A stretch of 24,264 nt of DNA from CAZNMF01 sp964573795 (GCA_964573795.1 CAZNMF010000375.1:1-24264); one strand, 5' to 3'; numbered from the stretch's first letter, positions 7,203 through 15,318 are shown. The notes: a model not told the origin generated them from the sequence alone. Numbers and translations: made by a program.

Positions 7203-9899
7203 GTGTCCGCCCTGTTCTTGATCGACGGCAGCTCGCAGATGTATCGCGCGTATCACGCGATCCGCGGGCTGACCGGACCCGACGGCCGATCCACCAACGC
7301 GATCTACGGTTTCTCGACGATGCTGCGCAAGCTCATCGCCGATCATCGACCCGCGTACATCGCCGCGTCGTTCGATCTCGCGGGACCGACATTCCGCGAC
7401 GAGCTCTTCGCCGAGTACAAGGCCAACCGCGCGCCGATGCCGGGCGATCTCGCCGAGCAGGTGCCGCTCGTCCACGAAGCGTGCGAAGCGCTCGGCGTGC
7501 CCGTCCTCACCTTCGAGAAATTCGAGGCCTCCGACGTGATCGGCACGCTGGCGCCGCAGGCGCACGCGGCAGGATTCGACTTCGCGCTCGTCACCGGCGA
7601 CAAGGACTTCTTTCAGCTCGTCACCGACGGCATCCGCGTCTACAACCCGCGCGACGAAGGCACCTGGTACGACGCGGCCGGCGTCGTCGAGAAATTCGGC
7701 GTGCGGCCGGATCAGGTCGTCGACGTGCTCGCCCTGATGGGCGACAGCATCGACAACATCAAGGGCGTGCCGGGCATCGGCGAAAAAGGCGCACGCGAGC
7801 TGATCGGGACGCACGGCACGCTCGACGCGCTCCTCGCCAACGCCGCCTCGGTGCCGCAGAAGCGCTATCGCGAGGCGCTGCTGGCCAACGCGGACTCGGC
7901 GCGATCGAGCCGCGAGCTCGCGCGCATCCGCACCGACGTGCCGGTGACCTTCGATGCGGAGGCGCTGCGCTATCGCGGGCCGTCGCGCGAGCGCTGCTAC
8001 GCGCTGTTCTCGTCGCTCGGCTTCCGATCGTTGATGCAGGAGTACGCGCCGACGGCCGAGTCGAGCCCGCGCGACTACGCGATTGCCGCGACGATCGACG
8101 ACGTCGATCGCGTCGCGAGCGATCTCGGCGGCGCGGCTGAGATCGGCGTCGCCGTCGTCTGCACGAGCGAGTCAGCGGTACGCACGAACCTCGTCGGGAT
8201 CGCCGTGTCGCGACACGCCGAGAGCGCACGTTATCTGCCGCTCGGCCACACGGGGCTGACCGACCATCCCAATCTGCCCGAGCGCGAGGTGTTCGATCAT
8301 CTGCGCGCGGTGCTCGAAAACCCCGGCGTCCGCAAGATCGGCCACGACCTGAAAACGATCGCGATCGTCTGCGCGCGAAACGGCCTCGCGCTGCGCGGCC
8401 TCGATCTCGACACGATGATCGCGAGCTACCTCGTCGATGCGACGCGATCGAGCCACTCGCTCGACGGCCTGGCCCTCGAGCGTCTCGGCTACAAGGCGGT
8501 GACCGAGGAGGACGTCTGCGGGAAGGGCGCGAAGGCGATGACGACCGACGCCGTGCCGGCGACGTCGCTCGTGACGTTCGCGAGCGAGCACGCGGATCTG
8601 CCGCTGGCGCTCGCGCCCGGCCTGCTCGCCGATCTCCACGCGCAGGGGCTCGACACCGTCTATCGCGAGATCGAGCAGCCGCTCATCGCCATCCTCGCCG
8701 ATCTGGAGCTGGCCGGCATCAAGGTCGACACGGCCGCCCTCGGCGCACTCGGCCGCACGATGCAGGCCGATCTCGACGCGCTGACGGCGCAGATCTTCAA
8801 GCTGGCGGAGGGCGAGTTCAACATCAACTCGCCGAAGCAGCTCTCCGACGTCCTCTTCGAGCGGCTCGGTCTCCAGGCCGGCAAGAAGACCGGCAAGACG
8901 CGCGTCGTCTCCACCGCGCGCGAGGTGCTCGAAGAGCTCGCGCTCACGCACGAGCTGCCGGGCCTCGTGCTGAAGTGGCGCGAGATTCAGAAGCTCAAGG
9001 GCACGTACGTCGACGCGCTACCCGCGCTCGTGAGCCCGTCGACGGGCCGCGTGCACACGACGTTCAATCAGGCCGTCGCCGCGACGGGCCGGCTCAGCAG
9101 CAGCGATCCGAACCTGCAGAACATTCCCGTGCGGACCGCGCTCGGACGCGAGATCCGCGCGGCGTTCGTCGCCGAGCCCGGCCACGTGCTGATCTCCGCC
9201 GACTACTCGCAGATCGAGCTGCGCGTGCTCGCGCACCTGTCCGGCGACGAGGCGCTGAGCGAGGCGTTCCGGCAGGGCGTCGACATCCACGATCGCACCG
9301 CCGAGCGCGTGTTCGGCGGTCCGGACGGTCCGCTCGGCCTCGACGCGCACGAGCTGCGGCGCCGCGCGAAGATCGTCAACTACGCGCTGCTCTACGGCAA
9401 GACGGCGTTCACGCTGGCCAAGGACATCGGCGTGCCGCAGCAGGCCGCGCAGGCGTTCATCGACGCGTACTTCGCCGGCTACCCGGGCGTGCGCGCGTAC
9501 ATCGATCGCACGCTCGACGACGCGCGCGCCTCGGGTGTCGTGCGGACGGTCACGGGCCGCCGCCGCCTCGTGCCGGAGCTCACGAGCAAGAACGGTCAAG
9601 TGCGGGCGGCCGCCGAGCGCGAGGCGGTCAACATGCCGATTCAGGGCACAGCCGCCGACGTGCTGAAGAAGGCGATGATCGCCGTCCACGCCGAGCTCGA
9701 GCGCTTCAACACCGGCCGCGCGAAGCCGAGCCGGATGATCCTGACCGTCCACGACGAGCTGCTGTTCGAAGTGCCGGAGTCGGACGCCGCCGAGGCGGCC
9801 GACCTCGTCCGCGGCCTCATGGAGCACGCGTTCCCGCTGAATGTGCCGCTGACGGTCGACGTGGGCGTCGGCAGGAACTGGAAAGAGGCGAAGCCGTAG
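7203..9899 (+). CDS. polA: DNA polymerase I
   Basis: This 898-residue enzyme performs Okazaki-fragment maturation and gap repair. The start is GTG at 7203, giving MSALFLIDGSS, the usual PolI N-terminus; an earlier frame opening would run through the promoter. Residues 1-~290 are the 5' nuclease (LIDG with D8, FDLAGPTFR, TGDKD at 131-135, LMGDSIDNIKGVPGIGEKGA). One acidic metal-site residue is Ser110 where E. coli has Asp115 (FEASD instead of VEADD). Residues ~300-480 are a 3'-5' exonuclease fold lacking its catalytic acids: no DxE in the first motif, Ile386 at the E. coli Asp424 position and His463 at Asp501. Proofreading is therefore predicted absent. The polymerase domain is intact: DYSQIELRVLAHLSGDEAL, RRAKIVNYALLYG and LTVHDELLFEVP. 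Tyr727 replaces the Phe762 of E. coli. Confidence 0.97.
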   Translation: MSALFLIDGSSQMYRAYHAIRGLTGPDGRSTNAIYGFSTMLRKLIADHRPAYIAASFDLAGPTFRDELFAEYKANRAPMPGDLAEQVPLVHEACEALGVPVLTFEKFEASDVIGTLAPQAHAAGFDFALVTGDKDFFQLVTDGIRVYNPRDEGTWYDAAGVVEKFGVRPDQVVDVLALMGDSIDNIKGVPGIGEKGARELIGTHGTLDALLANAASVPQKRYREALLANADSARSSRELARIRTDVPVTFDAEALRYRGPSRERCYALFSSLGFRSLMQEYAPTAESSPRDYAIAATIDDVDRVASDLGGAAEIGVAVVCTSESAVRTNLVGIAVSRHAESARYLPLGHTGLTDHPNLPEREVFDHLRAVLENPGVRKIGHDLKTIAIVCARNGLALRGLDLDTMIASYLVDATRSSHSLDGLALERLGYKAVTEEDVCGKGAKAMTTDAVPATSLVTFASEHADLPLALAPGLLADLHAQGLDTVYREIEQPLIAILADLELAGIKVDTAALGALGRTMQADLDALTAQIFKLAEGEFNINSPKQLSDVLFERLGLQAGKKTGKTRVVSTAREVLEELALTHELPGLVLKWREIQKLKGTYVDALPALVSPSTGRVHTTFNQAVAATGRLSSSDPNLQNIPVRTALGREIRAAFVAEPGHVLISADYSQIELRVLAHLSGDEALSEAFRQGVDIHDRTAERVFGGPDGPLGLDAHELRRRAKIVNYALLYGKTAFTLAKDIGVPQQAAQAFIDAYFAGYPGVRAYIDRTLDDARASGVVRTVTGRRRLVPELTSKNGQVRAAAEREAVNMPIQGTAADVLKKAMIAVHAELERFNTGRAKPSRMILTVHDELLFEVPESDAAEAADLVRGLMEHAFPLNVPLTVDVGVGRNWKEAKP

Positions 9900-9917
9900 C
9901 GGGCGACGGCCCCCCAG

Positions 9918-9947
9918 TTGCCGCAAGTACACCCCGCGGCGAATAAT
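9918..9947 (+). promoter_or_regulatory. Sigma-70-type promoter for the nucleotidyltransferase gene
   Basis: TTGCCG (9918-9923), an 18-bp spacer and AATAAT (9942-9947) lie just after polA. The predicted start near 9954 is 2 nt before a GTG at 9956, again implying a near-leaderless mRNA. This supports separate transcription from polA despite a gap of only about 56 bp. Confidence 0.45.
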
Positions 9948-9955
9948 CATTGTCC

Positions 9956-11458
9956 GTGCCCGTACCCGTCATCGTCCCCCGCGCCGAGCATCAGATCTCG
10001 CGGCGGGACATCGACCCTGACGCCCTCAAGGTTCTCTATCGTCTCCACGAGCGCAAGTACACGGCGTATCTCGTCGGTGGCAGCGTGCGGGATCTGCTCC
10101 TTGGCCGGCGGCCGAAGGACTTCGACATCGGCACTGACGCGCACCCCTATCAAATCAAGAAGCTGTTCCGGAACTGTTGGATCATCGGCCGGCGGTTCCG
10201 CCTCGCCCACGTCAAGTTCGGCCTCAAAGTCATCGAAGTCGCGACGTTCCGGCGCATCGTGCCTGAGACACCTGAGGCTCAGACCGACGCGTCATCGCTG
10301 CCCGAGCCCGAAGCCGTCGTCGTCGCCTCGTCGCCCGCGCCGGAGGCCGCAGCGCACGACGCCGAAACGGAGCGCCGGATGCAGGAAATTCTGGCGTTCC
10401 ACGGCCGCGATTTCGCCGAGACGAGCGAGCCCGTTGCGTCGCACGCGAGCGCCGAACGGCACCGCCGCGACCCGTCGCGTCGCGAGCGCCCCGAGCCGGC
10501 CCAGCACGACAACACCTTCGGCACGCCGGAAGAGGACGCGTTCCGCCGCGACTTCACGATCAACGGCCTGTTCTACGACATCGCGACGTTCTCGGTGATC
10601 GACTACGTCGGCGGGCTCGAAGATCTGCAGGCGCGGGTCGTGCGGTCGATCGGCGATCCGCGCGTGCGCTTCGTCGAGGATCCGGTCCGCATGCTGCGCG
10701 CGGTCGTGATGGCCAGCCGCCTGGACTTCACGATGGATGCGCTCGTCGTCGACGCCATCGCGGAGCATCGCGGGCTGATCGCAAAAGCCTCGCCGGCGCG
10801 GCTGCTGGAGGAGTACTTCAAGATCCTGCGGTCGGGCTCGGCGGAAGCGACCTTCCGCGCGCTGGGCCGCGCGCGCCTGCTCGAGCTGATCACGCCGGAG
10901 CTGAAGTCGCCGCCTGAGGCGTTCTGGGATTGGCTGGGACGGCTCGATCGCTATCGCCGCCAGTTTCCGTCCGCGCCGCCGGAGCTGACGAACACGATTC
11001 TCGTCGGCGCGCTCCTGGTGCCGACGGGCATCCTCGGCCGCCTCACGGGCCGGCGCGACGCCCATCCCGAGCGCGTGAGCCTCGGCATCCTGCCGGTCGC
11101 CAAGAAGGACGTCGAGCGGCTGCGGCACATCGTGCAGCTGCTACCACGGCTCGCGGATCCCGCGCTTCCGCCTCGCGCGATCCGCGGCATCGTTCATCGT
11201 CCGGTGTTCACGGACGCGCTCGTGTGGATGGAAATCTTCGGCGAGTCGCCGGAGGACGTCGAGCGCTGGAAGCACACGGCGCACCAGCACCGCACGGCGC
11301 CGGGCCACGCGCACGGCCACGGCCAGCCGCACGGCCACGCCCACGCGGCGGCGAGTCACGACGGCGCGCCGCTGGAGGAAGGCGAGGCGCCGCCCCGGCG
11401 CCGGCGTCGGAGACGACGCCGGCGGGGCGGACGACGTGGCGGCGGCCCGGCCGCCTAG
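9956..11458 (+). CDS. pcnB: Poly(A) polymerase / tRNA nucleotidyltransferase family protein
   Basis: This protein has 500 residues from GTG 9956 (a TTG at 9950 would add two). It is a class II nucleotidyltransferase that adds A tails to RNA or CCA to tRNA. The head has LVGGSVRDLLLG (39-50), the metal-binding DFDIG (55-59), RRFRLAHVKF (79-88) and VATFRR (95-100). DNTFGTPEEDAFRRDFTINGLFYD then begins at 185, and EDPVRMLRAV follows. DNTFG...RRDFTIN and the RFRLAHV segment favour PcnB over CCA enzymes. An 84-residue Ala/Pro/Glu/Arg-rich insertion (101-184) replaces a stretch of about 23 residues in E. coli PcnB. The C-terminus is a His-rich run (about 430-460) followed by ten consecutive Arg and GGRRGGGP, probably RNA-binding. 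Its stop overlaps that of convergent serC. PcnB versus CCA activity is not certain. Confidence 0.85.
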   Translation: MPVPVIVPRAEHQISRRDIDPDALKVLYRLHERKYTAYLVGGSVRDLLLGRRPKDFDIGTDAHPYQIKKLFRNCWIIGRRFRLAHVKFGLKVIEVATFRRIVPETPEAQTDASSLPEPEAVVVASSPAPEAAAHDAETERRMQEILAFHGRDFAETSEPVASHASAERHRRDPSRRERPEPAQHDNTFGTPEEDAFRRDFTINGLFYDIATFSVIDYVGGLEDLQARVVRSIGDPRVRFVEDPVRMLRAVVMASRLDFTMDALVVDAIAEHRGLIAKASPARLLEEYFKILRSGSAEATFRALGRARLLELITPELKSPPEAFWDWLGRLDRYRRQFPSAPPELTNTILVGALLVPTGILGRLTGRRDAHPERVSLGILPVAKKDVERLRHIVQLLPRLADPALPPRAIRGIVHRPVFTDALVWMEIFGESPEDVERWKHTAHQHRTAPGHAHGHGQPHGHAHAAASHDGAPLEEGEAPPRRRRRRRRRRGGRRGGGPAA

Positions 11459-12543
11459 CCGTTCTTCTTCTCGAACTCGCGCATGAACTGCACGAGCGCG
11501 TTCACGCCTTCTTCGGGGAACGCGTTGTAGATCGACACGCGGAGGCCGCCGACCGAACGGTGCCCCTTCACGCCGTCGAAGCCCGCGGCGGTCGCTTCTT
11601 TGATGAAGGCCTTCTCGAGATCCTCGCTCGGCAGCCGGAACGTGACGTTCATGAGCGACCGCGCGTCCTTGTCCGCGTGCGGCTTCCAGAACGACGAGCG
11701 ATCGAGCTCGTCGTAGAGCGTCTTCGCCTTGCGCTCGTTGACCTTGGCGATCGCCGGCAGGCCGCCGTTGGCGATCAGCCACTTGATCACGAGCCCGAGG
11801 ATGTAGATGCCGAAGCAGGCCGGCGTGTTGTACATCGACCCGTTGTCCGCCTGGACCTTGTAGCTCAGCATGCTCGGCAGCGTGTCGGCCGAGCGCGCCA
11901 GCAGGTCCTCGCGGATGATGACGAGCGTCACGCCCGACGGTCCGAGATTCTTCTGGGCGCCCGCGTAGATCACCCCGAACTTCGAGATGTCGATCGGTCC
12001 GGAGAAGATGTCCGACGAGGCGTCGCAGACGAGCGGCGCGCCGGTCGTCTCGGGCACGTCGTGCCACTCCGTGCCGGCGATCGTGTTGTTCGACGTGATG
12101 TGCACGTACGCGGCGCCCGGCGTGTACTTGATCTCGCCGGCCTTCGGGATGCTCTTGAAGCCGCCGGCCTCCGTCGACGCCGCGACGTTCGTCGCGCCGA
12201 CCTTCTTGGCTTCCTTCAGCGCCTTCTTCGACCAGTCGCCCGTGATGACGTAGTCGGCGACACTGCCCGGCGTGAGCAGGTTCATCGGCACCATCGAGAA
12301 CTGCAGGCTCGCGCCGCCCTGCAGGAAGAGCACCTTGTAGTTGTCGGGCACGCCGGCGAGCGAGCGGATGTTCGCTTCCGCGGTCTGAATGATCGCTTCG
12401 AACGTCTTCGAGCGGTGGCTGATCTCCATCACGGACATGCCGACGCCGGGGAGGGCGAGGAGATCACGCTGCGCTTCTTCGAGGACCGGCACCGGCAGAA
12501 TCGCGGGCCCGGCAGAAAAGTTGTAGATGCGGTGGACAGCCAT
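11455..12543 (-). CDS. serC: Phosphoserine aminotransferase
   Basis: This 362-residue class V PLP aminotransferase converts 3-phosphohydroxypyruvate and glutamate to phosphoserine (serine pathway), and works in PLP synthesis (PdxF activity) in many bacteria. It begins YNFSAGPAILP. It has GMSVMEISHRSKTF, FLQGGASLQFSMVPMNLL, VCDASSDIFSGPID and the PLP-lysine segment YAGAQKNLGPSG with Lys198, the E. coli position. GYFxxx-type C-terminal segments (GHRSVGGLRVSIYNAFPEEGV) and overall length are normal. It is the last gene of a minus-strand series after DUF1015 (85-bp gap) and is convergent with the nucleotidyltransferase, overlapping by 4 bp. No strong SD is visible before the ATG. Confidence 0.96.
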   Translation of the reverse strand: MAVHRIYNFSAGPAILPVPVLEEAQRDLLALPGVGMSVMEISHRSKTFEAIIQTAEANIRSLAGVPDNYKVLFLQGGASLQFSMVPMNLLTPGSVADYVITGDWSKKALKEAKKVGATNVAASTEAGGFKSIPKAGEIKYTPGAAYVHITSNNTIAGTEWHDVPETTGAPLVCDASSDIFSGPIDISKFGVIYAGAQKNLGPSGVTLVIIREDLLARSADTLPSMLSYKVQADNGSMYNTPACFGIYILGLVIKWLIANGGLPAIAKVNERKAKTLYDELDRSSFWKPHADKDARSLMNVTFRLPSEDLEKAFIKEATAAGFDGVKGHRSVGGLRVSIYNAFPEEGVNALVQFMREFEKKNG

Positions 12544-12628
12544 AGGTGATGTATCGATGGACGAGATCAGATGAAACGACGAACGGCCACGACCGTTCGA
12601 TTGATCTTAGTGGCTCGAGTCCCCGATC

Positions 12629-13846
12629 TCAAATCGTGTGGACGATCAGCCCGTCGCGCAGCTTCGGCTCGAACCACGTGGACTTGGGCGGCATGATGCC
12701 GCCCGCGTCGGCGATGCTCATGAGATCGCCGATGCCGACCGGGTACATCGAGAACGCGATCGCAGCCTTCCCCGAGGACACGAGTGTTTCGAGCTCGGCC
12801 GTGCCGCGGATGCCGCCGACGAAGTCGACGCGCTTGTCCGTGCGCGGATCGCCGATCTTCAGCAGCGGCTGCAGCACGCGCTGCTGCAGGACCTCGACGT
12901 CGAGGCTGTCGGCATGTGACGCGCCCGGGGCCGGCTGCGGGAGCTGCAGCATGTGCCACGCGCCGCCGACGAGGACCGAGACCTCGCCCGGCCGCTCCGG
13001 CGTCGCGCTGCCCGCGCGCACGCGGCCGACCTCGCGCAGCGCCGCGAGGAACGTCTCCGGCGTGTGGCCGGCGAGATCCTTCACGATGCGGTTGTACGGC
13101 AGGATCTGCATCTCCGAGTCGGGAAACGCGACCGCGACGAACTGCTGGGCGTCGGCGCTCGCGTCGCCGGCCGCGCGCATCGTCTGCGCGGCGCGCGACG
13201 CGCTGGCGGCGCGATGATGGCCGTCGGCGATGTAGAGCGCGTCGAGCGCGGCGAAGGCCGCCACGAGCGCGTCGCGATCCGCGCCGGTGACGCGCCACAC
13301 GGTGTGGACGACCGCGTCGGGCGCGGTGAAGTCGTAGAGCGGCGCGCCGGCCTTCACGCGGCGCACGATCGCGTCGACGGCCTCGCTCGCGCGATACGTC
13401 AGGAACACGAGCCCCGTCTGCGCGCGCAGCATCGTGATGTGCCGCGTGCGATCGTCCTCCTTGTCCTTCCGCGTCTTCTCGTGCTTCTTGATCAGACCGC
13501 GGTCGTACTCGTCCACCGAGAAGCAGCCCGCGAGACCGGTCTGCTCGTGCGTGCCCATCCGCAGCCGGTAGCAGTACAGCGACGGCTCCTCGTCGGCGAC
13601 CAGCGGAGCGGACGCCTTCAGCCGCTCGAAGTTCGCGATCGCGCGCTCGTAGACGGACGCGTCGTACGGGCTCGTCTCCGGCGGCAGATCGATCTCGGAT
13701 CGCGTGACGTGCAGAAAGCTCAGCGGATTGCCCGCCGCCAGCGCCCGGGCTTCCTCGGTGTTGACGACGTCGTAGGGAACGGAGGCGACGCGGGACGCGA
13801 CGCCAGGATCAGGGCGCAGGGCCCGAAACGGAAACAGTGCAGACAT
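12629..13846 (-). CDS. DUF1015 family protein (possible serine/phosphoserine metabolism)
   Basis: This 405-residue cytoplasmic protein is a full-length DUF1015 member. It has the N-terminal VPYDVV (residues 23-28), the central HEKTRKDKEDDRTRH block (122-136), IADGHHR (206-212) and a C-terminal region with VDFVGG and MPPKSTWFEPKLRDG. The DUF is biochemically undefined to my knowledge, but its members are often encoded beside serA or serC, as here. The DGHHR motif resembles that of the free-serine kinases SbnI and SerK (ParB/sulfiredoxin-like fold). A phosphotransfer role on serine is therefore an inference worth testing. It sits 19 bp after the M23 peptidase stop and 85 bp before serC, so co-transcription is likely. 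Confidence 0.9.
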   Translation of the reverse strand: MSALFPFRALRPDPGVASRVASVPYDVVNTEEARALAAGNPLSFLHVTRSEIDLPPETSPYDASVYERAIANFERLKASAPLVADEEPSLYCYRLRMGTHEQTGLAGCFSVDEYDRGLIKKHEKTRKDKEDDRTRHITMLRAQTGLVFLTYRASEAVDAIVRRVKAGAPLYDFTAPDAVVHTVWRVTGADRDALVAAFAALDALYIADGHHRAASASRAAQTMRAAGDASADAQQFVAVAFPDSEMQILPYNRIVKDLAGHTPETFLAALREVGRVRAGSATPERPGEVSVLVGGAWHMLQLPQPAPGASHADSLDVEVLQQRVLQPLLKIGDPRTDKRVDFVGGIRGTAELETLVSSGKAAIAFSMYPVGIGDLMSIADAGGIMPPKSTWFEPKLRDGLIVHTI

Positions 13847-13865
13847 CGTGAATGACGGTTCGAAA

Positions 13866-15152
13866 TCACCGGGATTGGATCGACGACGACTCGGACGAGG
13901 CGGAGGACGGATCGAGCGTCACGCCGAGCCGATCGCGCATCTCCGCCAGCGCCGTGTCGCGCTGCTGCGTGAACGCTTCGAGCGCGTCGGCCGACAGCGG
14001 CTCGCCGGCCGGCATGCGGCTGAACGCCGTCAGCGGATTCAGATAGGCGCCGTTCTTCGCGACGCGATAGTCGAGATGCGGCCCCGTCGCCGCGCCGGTC
14101 ATGCCGACGTAGCCGATGATCTGTCCCTGCTCGACGCGCGTCCCCGCATGAATGCCCGGGCCGAAGCCGGACAGGTGCAGATACGACGTCTCGTAGCCGC
14201 CGGCGTGCTTGATGCGCACCATGCGGCCGGCCTCGCCCGACCACGCTGCCACCTCGACGACGCCGCCGGCGACGGCGAAGACGCGCGTGCCGGTCGGCGC
14301 GCCGAAGTCGACGCCGTAGTGCGGCCGTCGGATGCCGAGCAGCGGATGGAAGCGGCTCGCCGAAAAGCCCGACGTCACGCGCGGATCGAACGGCAGCGGC
14401 GACTTCAGGAACGGCCGGCGCAGCGATCGGCCCTCCGCGTCGTACCACGCCGTCTTGCCGTCGTCGCCGGCGAAGCGAAACGCGGACAGCCGGCGTCCGC
14501 CGGTCTCGAGCACGGCCGCGTCGATGTCGCCGTAGCCGACGACGTCGCCGTCGCGGATCGCGCGCTCGAACAGCACGTCGACGCGATCGCCCAGATGCAG
14601 GTCGGAATTGAAGTCCACGTCGCCGGCAAAGACTTCGGCGAGCTGCCCGGGCAGCAGCACGTTCTCGCCCGTGGCATGGAAGGCGCCGAACAGCGACGGT
14701 GTCTCGCGCGAGATCGTCGCCGTCACGGCGTCGAGCTGGTACTCCTTCGGCAGCGTGACGACCTCCGCGTCGAACGACGCCGCGGCGTCGCCGCCAGACG
14801 AGTCGCGAAAGGCCACGCGCAGCAGCGTGTCCGGATTGATCTGATAGCGGAACTCGCGGAACAGCCCGTCGATCGTGCGGGAAATCCAGTACGTCCGCTG
14901 CGCGCGGAGGTCGCGCGGATTGAACACGCCACGCACGGCCTCGATGAGCGACGCCGTCACGTCGGCGGGCAGCTGCTGCTGCCGCAACAGACTCTCGAGC
15001 GTGGCATTGGGCGGCACGACCGCGCTGATCGTCGTGCCATCGGCGGCGAGCCGGATGTCCTCGCGTACAGCCGCGGTCTGCTCGTCTGACGACGGCTGGC
15101 AGGAGACCAGGAAGGTCACCGCCACGAGGAGCAGATGGCGGGCACGCAGCAT
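13866..15152 (-). CDS. M23 family (MepM-like) murein peptidase lipoprotein
   Basis: This 428-residue protein starts at the ATG that begins a lipoprotein signal (MLRARHLLLVAVTFLVSC, Cys18); the open frame upstream is rejected as non-coding. An N-terminal Csd3/MepM-type region (~50-250) with inhibitory-domain-like and OapA-like segments is followed by LytM at ~270-370. The LytM part has RRPHYGVDFGAP (His278, Asp282), SYLHLSGF and GPHLDYRV. The family normally has HLH, whereas here it is His359-Leu-Asp361, so the second metal-site His is Asp. It probably cleaves peptidoglycan cross-links in the periplasm, though the altered ligand leaves activity open. An extended -10 (15190-15198) precedes it, and DUF1015 and serC follow closely. 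Confidence 0.9.
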   Translation of the reverse strand: MLRARHLLLVAVTFLVSCQPSSDEQTAAVREDIRLAADGTTISAVVPPNATLESLLRQQQLPADVTASLIEAVRGVFNPRDLRAQRTYWISRTIDGLFREFRYQINPDTLLRVAFRDSSGGDAAASFDAEVVTLPKEYQLDAVTATISRETPSLFGAFHATGENVLLPGQLAEVFAGDVDFNSDLHLGDRVDVLFERAIRDGDVVGYGDIDAAVLETGGRRLSAFRFAGDDGKTAWYDAEGRSLRRPFLKSPLPFDPRVTSGFSASRFHPLLGIRRPHYGVDFGAPTGTRVFAVAGGVVEVAAWSGEAGRMVRIKHAGGYETSYLHLSGFGPGIHAGTRVEQGQIIGYVGMTGAATGPHLDYRVAKNGAYLNPLTAFSRMPAGEPLSADALEAFTQQRDTALAEMRDRLGVTLDPSSASSESSSIQSR

Positions 15153-15189
15153 GCGACGGTCGGCCCCGGTGTCCGGAGACGAACGTGTG

Positions 15190-15198
15190 AGTGTAACA
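15190..15198 (-). promoter_or_regulatory. Extended -10 promoter for the M23 peptidase gene
   Basis: On the minus strand TGTTACACT gives a TGn extension plus TACACT (-10 at 15190-15195). Transcription would start near 15183, about 31 nt before the ATG at 15152. It lies just downstream of the terminator at 15230-15258, consistent with a transcription-unit boundary. No good -35 is seen. Confidence 0.4.
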
Positions 15199-15229
15199 CG
15201 AAGGAAACAGAGAGGTTGGCGGAAAAGAC

Positions 15230-15258
15230 AACGGCGGGAGCCGGAAGCTCCCGCCGTT
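15230..15258 (-). terminator. Intrinsic terminator of the beta-barrel gene
   Basis: A perfect 12-bp stem (15230-15241 with 15247-15258) closes a 5-nt loop. On the minus strand it is followed by GTCTTTTCC, a moderate U-tract. It sits about 60 bp after the stop at 15319. It is the only convincing Rho-independent terminator I see in the window. Confidence 0.8.
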
Positions 15259-15318
15259 CGTGTTTCGCCCCGCCTTCGCGCCCGGTGCTGTGGGCGCGTG
15301 ACGCGAGGCCGGCGCCAG

